A stretch of 64,000 bases of DNA from Lingula anatina. Lineage: Eukaryota > Brachiopoda > Lingulata > Lingulida > Lingulidae. The notes beneath the pieces were generated by a model that saw only the letters and a program-made list of their open reading frames with translations, was not told the DNA's origin and searched no databases. A program made the position numbers and the translations under genes. Positions within the stretch are counted from its first letter, which is position 1. Every line of letters begins with the position of its first letter. Location: assembly GCF_001039355.2 (NCBI RefSeq), contig NW_019774480.1, forward strand, positions 315,067-379,066, read 5' to 3'. Below are positions 12,031 to 22,590 of this stretch, piece after piece.

Positions 12031-14174
12031 TAATACAGGTGCTTTGAAGGCTTCACTGGAGATACATGCAATACTGTCTCGTGCTCGGCTGTTAACGAAT
12101 GCAGTGGACACGGCAAGTGTTTGGAACCCAATCTGTGTCAGTGTGACATAGGATATGGAGGGAATTATTGCTCCAATTTCTCGTGCGAGGTTCTCGGTTA
12201 CTGTTCCGGTAAGCGTGTTCTGTACAGTCATTTTTGTTCATTAGATACAAAACAATATCTATGAATATATTCTTCATTACCGATAACACTATCAGTATGT
12301 GTAAGCTTTGGGTGATATCCTTATCTTCTTTCCATATTTGTCATTAAATACCAATGATATTTCCAATGTGAATATTTATAATACAGCATTCCACTCTCTT
12401 ACTCAAAGAGCACCAGTGTGAACTAGTACCTGTTAAAAAAACCAAGGGGACCAAGGGAGCCATTCCTTACAATGTATATACCTTTTTCGCCACATTTCTT
12501 CATATTTTGCGTTGAGTTTTAAATGTATTATTTTAAGAAACTTCTTGTTCTTCTTTTCAGGTAATGGAGAGTGTGTATCATTGGACAAGTGCTTATGTTC
12601 TCCCGGCTGGCTTGGTGAACGCTGTGACGAACCCATTTGCAGCGCTGTCGCCAACTGCTCCGGCAACGGAGATTGTGTATCCCCTAACCAGTGTGAGTGT
12701 CTTGATGAATACGACGGTGTCGACTGTTCTACTAGAATTGGTTCGAACGATCACAGTCCAGCGTTTGCTTATGACTGGTACAATGCCACAGTAAAGGAAG
12801 ATGCCCTCATAGGGTTTGTTATCGTATTCCAAGACAACATCACGATGATTAACGCTACAGACCTAGATGTAGGACGAAATGGCAAGCTTGAGTATGCTTT
12901 CTCTGGGAGCAACAGAGCGGAACGGTTCTTCAACATGGACAGTAAAGGACAGCTATCAGTGATAGCCAAGCTGGACTACGAAAGTCTTCCGCAGAAGGAG
13001 TTCATTATGACAGTAGTGGCATCTGACAAGGGCGTACCGCCCAAGAGTGCTGCCACCAAGATCGCCGTCATTGTCCAAGACGTCAACGATAACGCGCCAG
13101 TTTTTCAGTTGTTTGGTTTCCCAGATATTCCAGTGAATGCCAGCCGCGCGCTGGGACGCACTGTAGGACAATTTCTGGCCACGGACAAAGACAGTGGGTC
13201 GTACGGAAGAGTTCGTCACTCGATTATCAACGAAAGCAACCCAGATGCTGCGTTTGATATCAACGAAGACACCGGAGAACTTAAAGTGGTGCGTTACCCA
13301 ACACAGCCCCGATATGACATTACCGTTATGGCGGAGGATGGAGGAGAGCCGCCAAGACCTGCGATTTTACCAGTTGTTATAAATGTCTACGGACAACTTG
13401 GAAATGTCGCTGTGGACCCTACGCCTGACAACACAGGACTGGTTTCAGCGTCTCCTGGGGGGTACTCAATCCCTGGAACCAAAGGACCAACGCCAAAGAT
13501 GACTTCAACACAAGGTAATTTGTTAAAGCCCAGTGCAATGCAGGGTTGTGAACATTTGAACTGAGTCTCACTTTTTTCAAATTAAATACGAATTCCCCGT
13601 GAGTAGTTCACATGCTATTTTGTTTACCACGTTTTACATAAACTATTAATGAGGTAATTGTCAAACACAGGTGGTGCCAGGTAGGCTAAGTAGTTTGCCA
13701 TATATATGGCATACAAGATTTTCGTGTAGAACGTGCATCTGGCCTTGACCCTTAACCTCCCGACCTAAAATCAATAGAAGTCATCTACCCTAAACCCCGG
13801 TCCGTGATGCAAGACCCTAACACCTACGGGCAGCTTGTCCCGAAATTCCAATATCCACTTTAATAAAACTTACTTCATGCAGGAAGAAAAATAAAAAAAT
13901 GAGCATGATGTACCAAACATATCCACAGATAATCTTAAACGAAATCGTTGAGCTTTTTGAACAATCTGTGTCATTACTTTTTTTTTCAGGGACTGTTGTC
14001 AGCTCCTCAAAAGAACCATGGTACCAGTCTGAGGGCTTCAAGATCTCCGCAGGCGCAGTTGGAGGAGTGGTGGCACTGTGCCTTATTGCTTTCATCGCCA
14101 TTCGCTGTGTACGGAGAGGTAAACGAACAGCCAGTGGGGTGATAGAATGTCCTGGTACTACAGGCACCAAATGA
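8140..14174 (+). CDS. vWD, EGF and cadherin domain transmembrane protein, 3' part of gene
   Basis: Eleven exons join in frame: 8140-8340, 8535-8695, 9113-9230, 9427-9516, 9842-9931, 10529-10618, 10850-11002, 11472-11730, 12039-12208, 12561-13514 and 13990-14174 (TGA 14172-14174). All introns are GT-AG. The roughly 823 residues seen are a vWD C-terminal half (GLCGLMDDNQDND), a linker with CVYDILVTKD, about ten EGF-like modules (CSGHG, CSGNG and CKCDNGW signatures), two cadherin repeats (the first ends DVNDNAPVF), a short juxtamembrane segment, one helix (about VGGVVALCLIAFIAI) and a tail of about 23 residues. Most EGF introns are phase 1, typical of exon shuffling. The 5' end is missing from the window; vWD proteins of this type often start with NIDO and AMOP domains, but none is visible. 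It is probably a type I surface or adhesion protein. The tail has no catenin-binding motif that I can see. VWDE-like or mesh-like relationship is possible. Confidence 0.85.
9427..12760 (+). other. Domain: array of about ten EGF-like modules
   Basis: Modules are spread over exons 9427-9516, 9842-9931, 10529-10618, 10850-11002, 11472-11730, 12039-12208 and the first part of 12561-13514. Three exons are exactly 90 bp and encode one module each, bounded by phase-1 introns; the later exons encode one to three. Each module has six cysteines with a tenascin-like CxCxxGWxGxxC ending. Only the boundary at 11730/12039 departs from phase 1 (it is phase 2), splitting one EGF module between C and CFEGF. 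Confidence 0.85.
11989..12031. repeat. (TAA)n microsatellite directly before a splice acceptor
   Basis: About 14 TAA/AAT repeats end a few bases before taatacag, the acceptor of exon 12039-12208. The usual pyrimidine tract is absent. Splicing there must rely on an unusual acceptor context. Confidence 0.85.
12760..13400 (+). other. Domain: two cadherin repeats after the EGF array
   Basis: A single exon (12561-13514) carries both repeats without internal introns. Repeat 1 shows DLDVGRNGKLEYAF, LDYE and ASDKGVPP, ending DVNDNAPVF. Repeat 2 shows ATDKDSGSYGRV, INEDTGEL and AEDGGEPPRP, ending VINVYG. These are the calcium-binding signatures LDRE, DxGxP and DxNDNxP of cadherins. The second repeat lacks a DxNDN end, as expected for a membrane-proximal repeat. 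A Thr/Ser/Pro-rich linker follows to the transmembrane exon. Confidence 0.85.
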
Positions 14175-15080
14175 CATTTATCGGTGCAAACAAAAATGAC
14201 ACTGGATATGACACACGTGACATTTAGGACATTGACGCCTCAGCGAATTCTGACAGGACAGTCTCAATTAACAGCAGCTGCACCGCAATCTGTGCATTTG
14301 TTTGACCAATAGGTATTCACGTAGAAATATTTTTGATTATTTTGTACTGATTCGCAGTACTTTTAGATGTAGCACTTTAGTTGTCAGCACTGCAGGTTGG
14401 TGACAAGCATATATTGTAGTGTGGTAACTGATATGTAGACAGTAGTCCACCATTTGATTTTGACAGATGAATGTTAGATAAACACACACACGCACACACA
14501 TACACACACGCGTGCGCACACGCAAACACACACATACGCACACACACAAACACACACAAATGTAAATGAAGAGTGCGGTTTGCTTATTATGGAACGTCAA
14601 GATATGTAATTGTCGTCATGCAGGATTATTGAATTGTCTAGAGACATTCCAATTATCAACTTTGTTTATGGACTCTATAGCGATATGTTAACATTAAAAC
14701 TGCTGGGTATTTCTTTTTTTAATATTCGAAATATTTTGCTTTACCCCGTAAAAAGTAATCAGATTTGTGAATTTATCATGTTTTATTTTGTTTGATATGT
14801 ATACCATTCAACATGTTAGGCAACAATAAACAGTAGTATATATTGGTCGCTATCTTGTATTGTGAATACCTTGGATAAAGTGACAATAATAATTTTATGC
14901 GATATGCTGAATGATAAACAAACAAATCCAGCTTTAAGCTTGTGTGTTTTCTAATTTATCTTAACAGTATTTGATGTGTTCTTACCCCTGGGGATAAACA
15001 GCATGTTCAGTGCATCTATAAAATGAAGTGTAGTATTTTGTCGTTTTATAAATCGAATAAATATTGTACTTAGTCCAGTC
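14175..15080 (+). other. Probable 3' UTR of the vWD/EGF/cadherin gene
   Basis: The stretch follows the TGA at 14172-14174 and holds a CA-rich microsatellite (about 14480-14560). It contains AATAAA at 14825-14830 and 15056-15061. The end of the transcript is probably just after one of these. Confidence 0.5.
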
Positions 15081-15460
15081 AAAATGTGTGCTTTCTTCAA
15101 TCCAAAGCTCTTGAGAAGCCGCGGTCACTTCTTATATAAGCAAAATAGAATGAAAGGACTCTTATTATAATTAAAAAAAAGAAAGAATTAAAAAATAATT
15201 TAGATATTGGTATTTGTTTCCTTTTTAAAATTAAATTTATCTTTTATGTTCTATTCTTATTTCTTTCTTTCAATTTTAAGTTATCATTTTGTGTTATAGT
15301 ATAGATATACGTGACAGAGAATAAGCGGTTAAAGGAGCAAATTCATGCAAAAAATGAGGGTTTAGGCAATTATTAGCAAAAACTGTATTGAACGTGACCC
15401 TAGACGTACGTGAGCGGATTTTTTCAAATCATAGATACTTCTGTAGCGCCCGGATAGCAC

Positions 15461-15575
15461 CTCTCCGGAGGCATCAGTCTCCCTAATATCAGCCAATCGC
15501 GTCCCTCAAAACCTTCCAAGATTCTTCTAAGATTTGCTCACTAGCCAATCACGAGGCGTTGAGCCTTCCAAGATT
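15461..15575 (+). repeat. CCAAT-containing dispersed segment, inverted copy at 56265-56380
   Basis: This block contains agccaatcgcgtccctcaaa, two runs of ccaagattctt and tagccaatcacgaggcgtt. It recurs inverted with few changes at 56265-56380. About 130 bp further on, the strand has a strong 5' splice site, GGGAG|GTAAGT at 15704/15705. It may be a promoter with an untranslated first exon, or a repeat element that happens to carry CCAAT boxes. Confidence 0.6.
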
Positions 15576-15887
15576 CTTCCAAGATTTGACGAATCACAGG
15601 CGCGGGAAAATAGGTCATCATGCGTTAGTGATGAAAAAGGCGTCAAAGTTGGCGGTCGTTTCCTCGCTTAAACCACTGTTTGATCGTTGTTGCTTGGATA
15701 GGGAGGTAAGTAGATTTTTTTAATATATCGATCGGTGATTAAAAAAAAGCGTATGTGGTTTGGTGTAAGAAGCGCGTCACGATCGATGCCCTTTTTATTT
15801 GTAAAAACGCATGTTTAATTATTAGGGATTCCCTACATTTATTTTACTAGCGCAACTGGTTTCTATCTAGATCGGTTTACGAATTTT

Positions 15888-16275
15888 TAAAGGTTCATAC
15901 GAACCGAGCATCGTCGGAGCGTGGATTCCCAGTAACACATGTAAACCACTTCTACTAGTTTCTTATACGACTCTAAGAAATTCGACATGCCAAGGGATAA
16001 ACTGAATAAATCACCCGATCAGCCATTAGAGAGCTTTAGAGTGCTCCTTTCTTTAAATTTTTGGTTGTCAATTTGACCTACTTTCGTGACCTACTTTTCT
16101 GCCCCATTGACATACTGTACAGCATAGAATGCTAGCAGAAAAATCTGTTCAAACATCACTTTCCGGTAAAATAAACAATGCCTTTTGGTAATTCCCTTAG
16201 TTATACTACTTGAAACTATATGCTGGCATTTGAATGGTTTTTATGACAAAAAATTGACTTTGTATGTATCTTTAA
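15888..16275 (+). repeat. ~390-bp repeat, inverted copy at 19410-19795
   Basis: The reverse complement of 19410-19795 matches this stretch at roughly 80 percent by eye. Shared blocks include gcgtggattcccagtaac, cacttctactagtttctta and tttcgtgacctacttttctg. The copy at 19410-19795 sits in a gene A intron where gene B has none, so it is a mobile or dispersed repeat. Confidence 0.75.
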
Positions 16276-16759
16276 AGAACAGATCATAGAAAACGCCTAG
16301 AGAACTCTACATGTCTCTGCCAAAGTGAAAAGAAAAAAAACGATTAAGAGTCGTTTGCTATTTTAAAACAAATTTTATAAAATCACCAATATACTTGGAA
16401 CTTTGAGTAAAAGTACAGTAATTATTATTTGTTACTTTTAGGATGGTCACGTGCGAAGCGGCAAATACGAATAGGGGCCTTGGCCCAAAACACACCTTTT
16501 CTGGAAGGATCGAGCCAAAATGTAGACTTGTAACAAGTAGAGATAAGGTATGAATAGGCAGGGGGAAATGCAGTAAAACTTACTAATTAATAGGAATTGA
16601 CCGATTGCGCACATTTCAACATTTTGATGATACATGTAGACTCGCATAGGACTACGGTACAAAATGGCGGTCACAGCTAACGCAATAGGCCTAGGCCACA
16701 TTATACACTCCACGAGCGAGTGAAAATTGTATGTATCCACAGTGCCTATCGTATAGACA

Positions 16760-17790
16760 ATGGATAACATCGCCAAATACTTTACTCCAGCCGAACCGAA
16801 TGCAACGGTTAAAGACATACATTGTAAGCCGTCAAGTGGCAAGAGATCTCACAGCCAATTATCAAGCACCAGCGAAGAGGGGAATTCGTTCAATCAACAA
16901 AATGAGATACTGAACGAATTAGAAGAGAAAAAAAAAGAACTGAAACACACTGTTAAAACGGATGATCTCAGGCAGATAGTCCAGCAATCAATGCTTGACG
17001 TTATTTACGAAGTAAAAAAGAGTTCAATGAGCGTATTCTGGAAATAGAGGAAAGGCATGCCAGCATGATAACCGAGATGAGAGATCGAATGGATGGTGTA
17101 AATATGGACAATCAAGCACTGAGGGGGAAAACTGGCCGAGAGAGAAAGGGAGCTGAGGGAACTTAGGAAGACAGTAAAAGACAATAAACAAATGGCCATG
17201 GAAGCAAACTGTCGTTCAAATAGGAATTAATAATATTCCAGAAAAAAAAACAATATAAAATTATATGGAGTGAGTGAATCTCTCACACAAAAAAACGGGA
17301 ATTACTTATTAATAGAGTGCGTTATCCAAGGTACTCGAGCCTCACTGACAGTCCTTTACGGACCTAATAACGATACACCTTCATTTTTCCACGACATTAA
17401 AAATCACCTGGAAGTTATGGGGAACACCTCCGTTATAATCGCAGGTGACTGGAATGTCCCCAATCGATTAAGACAGAGATACGTTCAACTACATTAATAG
17501 AAATAATGTAAAAGCAAATGACGAGATTAAAACTCTCATGTATGTCTTCGATCCGGTTGATGCATGGAGAGAACTGCATCCGACAGACAGAAGATATACT
17601 TGGTACGGGCCAAACAATAAACGGAGCAGACTTGATTACATTCTGATCTCCCCAGACCTACAAAATAATCTGAGAGACGCGGATATAGATATTGCCTACA
17701 GATCAGATCATTCCCCTGTGAATATAAAACTACAATTCATAAATCAAACTAGAGGGCCTTTTTATTATCTTGCGTCACCGAATTAGCACA
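16760..17790 (+). pseudogene. Decayed 5' half of a LINE: ORF1 and AP endonuclease
   Basis: From the ATG at 16760 an ORF1-like protein starts MDNIAKYFTPAEPNATVKD and breaks into another frame near 17030, where a coiled coil continues (ERILEIEERHASMITEM, then RERELRELRKTVKD). From about 17270 an endonuclease/exonuclease/phosphatase domain follows: LTVLYGPNND, then IIAGDWNV, a frameshift near 17465, then VDAWRELHP, YTWYGPNNKRSRLDYILIS and YRSDHSPV. The GDWN, SRLDYIL and SDHSP motifs are the conserved parts of APE-type endonucleases of L1/Tx1-like LINEs. The sequence ends at about 17790 with no reverse transcriptase. A 3'-truncated LINE is odd, because 5' truncation is the rule. Confidence 0.8.
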
Positions 17791-18824
17791 AGAAATTACT
17801 TTTGAGCCCCCTGAATAGTACCGATTGACCTATTACAAGCGTATGTAGGTTCCACAGTTTGGGCCAAGGAACAGTCATGCCAAGTTAGACATTTGTACCA
17901 TAAAATGCAGCGTTTGACCCTTAACAAGCCTACTAACACAGCCTCTACCTGAAGCACTCATCAATAGCCTCGTTCCTGAAAGGTCTCCTAGAGGTCACCT
18001 GATAACAAGGGTAGTCCAGATCTGAAACACGTGTATCTATTTTAATAGAGCTCTTGTAAGAAGAAACCTATTATTTGTAATAGGTTAAATCTTATACATA
18101 GCACACAAGGATTATTGGAATATACAGCAGTCTATTTATATACATGTATAGAGTAAGTCAAAATGCATTTCAGACTATTTGTCAAAAATTGTCCTTCACA
18201 GTTCAGTGAAATTGTACGTAACATTACGTATAATGATATTGATATAAAATGATCATCTTATATATATATTCACTGCATTGTAAGTTGATTGACGCTTGTT
18301 CACAATTAAATCACAAACGTGTTATGCCTTAAAAGAAGCAATTTGAGTAGAAAACAAAGACTTCATCTATAACTTAAACAAAACCCTTTCCCATCTTCTA
18401 TCTCACCAATTATATTAACTAAATGTGCTCTTCAATGAAAGATAAAAACACTGATCTCTTTATAATACACAAATACCTAATATAGACTTAGTGCCTTGAA
18501 TTACTGTCAAATATTTACTTCAACTGTTTTTGTTATGCATGCAACGAAAGTCAATGGCAACTTTTCACTCTGTTCAGATTGTGTGTTTTCTGTTTCTATT
18601 TCCACCTAGCATTTGTGTTATCGAAAGAATTTCTATTTAGTTTTGCTATTGCAAATACAATCTCGGCAGTGTATATAATTCATATAATGTATGTTCTTGA
18701 TTTTGCTGTGAAATATGTTTTTAATGTAACTGTCCGTGAAAGCTTAAATCGCTGTCAGTGAAACTATCCCTGTGGATCATTTGGACCCAGCCATCGTTCC
18801 CTAAAAACGAAATTACATGTACAT

Positions 18825-19087
18825 TTATGCTTCGCCAAGGCCCTTCATTTGGTTGAACTTTTCTTTTTTGTATGATTTCTTATAATTGCTAGTCGGTCGT
18901 TTAAGTCTAAGGTTTCTTCTCATGTGTCTCAGATGCTGTTTTATTGTGGCAATATCAGTCGCAACGATAAAAGCAATAATGGAGCCAATTATTGCTAACC
19001 CAAAGGTTCCTATGAATCCAGCCAGTGGCGCCTCCATGCGGGGGTTTCCAAGACGACGGGATGAGTCAGGAAGACTTAAACTGGTGT
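18825..19087 (-). other. Gene A last exon: transmembrane helix and basic tail
   Basis: After SSRRLGNPRMEAP comes a helix from about LAGFIGTFGLAIIGSIIAFI. A tail rich in Lys and Arg follows (HLRHMRRNLRLKRP, then YKKSYKKEKFNQMKG), ending GLGEA and TAA at 18825-18827. I see no ITAM, ITIM, death or kinase motif, so any signalling would need a partner. Gene B has TAC where gene A has this TAA. Confidence 0.85.
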
Positions 19088-19958
19088 CTGAAAAAGAGTA
19101 AAGCCTCATTCAGAAAACCCCATTTAATAGAGGTGTATACTTATTATTATTATTATAAAAATTGGAAAATTAAAAAGAAAACCAATCATATTAACAATTC
19201 GTAAGGTAGCGCAATTAATGTTATAGCTTAGAAAAACGTAGATCAATGCCGTTTAAAATAGTACGAGCTATCTTAACAAGGTGCCCATATACAGGGTACT
19301 ATAGGAATTCGAAAATGAAATATGCCAAAGAAAACCAATCATATTAACAGTTCGTAGGGTAGCACAATTTTAATTAACATTGAAATGTTATAGCTTAGAA
19401 AAACGTAGATCAGTTTTAAGATGCATATGAAGTCAATTTATTGCCACAAAAGCCGACCAAAAGTCAGCATACATTTTCAAGCAGTATAACTAAGAGGATT
19501 GCGAAAAGGAATTGTTTAATTTTTCACAAAAATGATATTTGAATGGAGCTAGCATTCTATGCTGTATATTAATGGGACAGAAAAGTAGGTCACGAAAGTA
19601 GGTTTATTTTCTTACCAAAAATTTTAAGAAAGAAGCAGTCTCAAGCTCTTTTATGGCTGATCCAGTGATTTATTCAGTTTATCACTTGGCATTTCGAATT
19701 TATTTGAGTCGTATAAGAAACTAGTAGAAGTGGTTTATGTATGTTACTGGGAATCCACGCTCCACCGATGCTAAGTTCATATGTACCTTTAAAATAGTAC
19801 GAACTACTGTATCTTAATAAGTTGGCCATATACTACTTGCATGTATCATTGTTTGTCTTTAATAATACGATAGGCATATAGTGTGTTTTTAAGGCAGGCC
19901 TGTTAACGGGAATTTGGGATCGGTGTTATCCCCCCCCCCCAATATATATATATATATG

Positions 19959-20008
<50 letters not shown>

Positions 20009-22544
20009 AATGATTACGTACTGCTGCAGTCAATAAAGTCTGGGATCCACCTTGTCTTGGAAACACAACGGACGCGTCGACTAACGTCACCATCGGGGAA
20101 AACGGAGCCGTTTAAGCAGGAATATACCACCCATTTATTGTACAAAACAATTATGGGTTTGCTGACAATGGTAATCTCGGTAACATCGTTTGGAATTGTA
20201 CAAACTATCACTGAAATAAAAGACGAGCATGATAATTGTGCTTGAGAAACAAGGTATAAACCCGTCCTACTTCTTATATATAATTTTGAGTCTTTACCAA
20301 TTGATGAATGAAACTGTCGGATAATATAGATATGCGCCTTCATGGAAAATGTGGAAAATGATCACAATAGTTCACAAAAGTAAACAATCGAATTAAACAT
20401 AGTCTGGGTCAGAAGTACAATAGATATATGTACCCTGGAGGCCATTTATGTCAATTCAAGCTATCCAATCTTTAAGACACTTTCATATTGTCTGGTTTAA
20501 CGTCACAGAATGAGCAGTATGACCTTCACAGATAAAATATAATAAAAGTTCTGGAAAATTCAACTTTATCGCTAAGCGCACATGCTACTACCAGTACACT
20601 TTGTTCACAATCGTTAAAAATATTTGTGATCTATTCACTATTTTGGAGTTTAAATTTCTAATTGTGATTGAAAAGCTAAAAATATAAGGCCTGTCAATGG
20701 TTTTGGATATATTAGGCCTGTACGTGGGTGATCAACAGAAAGTGCTGAAATTTCCAAGGAAAATAAAATGTTGCTATGCAAAGGTCCAATGATTATCATA
20801 TAGATTCAAAATCTGTCCAAGTCGTACTTACGTTCACACTGGACGTCAAAGTTGCTCCACGTCCCGTTGTTCAGGCACTCAATTGCACCGGAAGTTGACG
20901 TACTGACCAGCGCATAGCCCTCATCACAGGTGTATTGTGCCACAGTCCCAGTGGCAGTTTTGTTAGTGCTGTAAGACGCATGGGGTATCTCCGGTACACG
21001 TGGACATTCTGAAGGAACGCTGGTCGTGTGAGTGTTTGGAATCGTTGTATTGCCCTCACCAATTGTCGGTGCGGTAGTGGTACTGTCTTCTGTTGACAGG
21101 TGGGTGAAATTATTCGATGTTTCAGTGTGGCTGAAAACGCCAGTCGCTGCCGTTGTTGCAGTGGATATTGAAGGCAACATGTCGCTGTCTAAGACGCCAG
21201 GAAGCGTTTGAATCGAGCTGCGGTCAACAGAAAAAGCAACAGAAACACCAGTCGCTGTCGTTGTTGCAGTGAATACCGTAGATAAGCCTAACGACTGGTA
21301 TGTGTTAGTTGCGACTGAAGACACAGCATGACTCAGAACTCCCGGGGACACCGAGGGCGATGCCATGAATGGACCAAGGGTGGAGCCGCTGTTGGATGAG
21401 ACGCCAGACTGCCAAACTTCTTGCAAGTAGCTAGTCGTGGCAATATGGGTATCTGTGTCACCACCATTAGTCACAGACGATGTGTATGTGGTGGTTTTGT
21501 TGCTAGAAAGTGGGATTGGTGATATGGCATTTGTGCGGAAACTCGGTGTTTCCAAAAAAATCATATCTGATTGGGAGTTGAACGTTGGGATGGCCATAGG
21601 TTGTGAAGTACTGATACTGGAATCAGCGTATATCACAGTTGGCTTATTTAAGTTTGATTCAACTTGGAATGTAGTCTCTGTCCAGCTAGGATATACCATC
21701 GATGAATCAAGTATTTGCGTGGGGGCGGTTGCTGTATTAAACCAAGCCGAGTCGCTAATTTGTGTACCGTCAATTTGGGCACTGATATATGTGCTGTCAG
21801 CGTACTGAACCGAAGGTTCGACGTTTTGAATAAATGGAACACTGGTGATGTAACTCTCTGCGGTAAGCAGAGCAGAATTTACCTCAGAATATACGTCACT
21901 GATAACAGTGGTGACGTCATAGGTTATAGTGTTGAGTGAGCTCTCTGTTGGATATATACTGTCGTCATTGATAATAAAAGTGGTATGTGAACTCTCCATG
22001 GAAATGCCAGTGTTCGAAATAATTGCGCTGGAACTTTCATCCCTGTCAAGGAGAGGTACTCTGCTGGCGTCAACAATGTTAGCGTCAAGGGTATTTTCTG
22101 GTTTTTGTACTGTTGGACAGAAGCCAAAGCAAGCACACGCATGTATATAAAAACATGTTGGAATACGCATGATTTTCAGAAAAACTTTACCACAATCAAC
22201 AACAAGTAAAATGTTTTACTGTTCAGACACGTTATAAGAAGCATCACAAAACTGCTCCCTTATAGTTCCGTGCTTTGGGCATATTTATCACGTTAAACAC
22301 GGGCTCTACAGTCGAGAGACGTTCTTACGGGAAGCTTCGTTTAAATAGGTAATCTTTTGTATCTAATGTAAGAATAGTTGACAAGTATTGAGAAAAATAT
22401 TTCTGTCTTAACAATTAAAGCAAAATGAAAAAAAATGCGATTTTATTGTGTGTATATTTCATTAATTATAAGTACGTACTTATACGCTACCAAGATACAA
22501 TTAACACACATACACGCACATACGAAAGTATACATGCATACACT

Positions 22545-22590
<46 letters not shown>

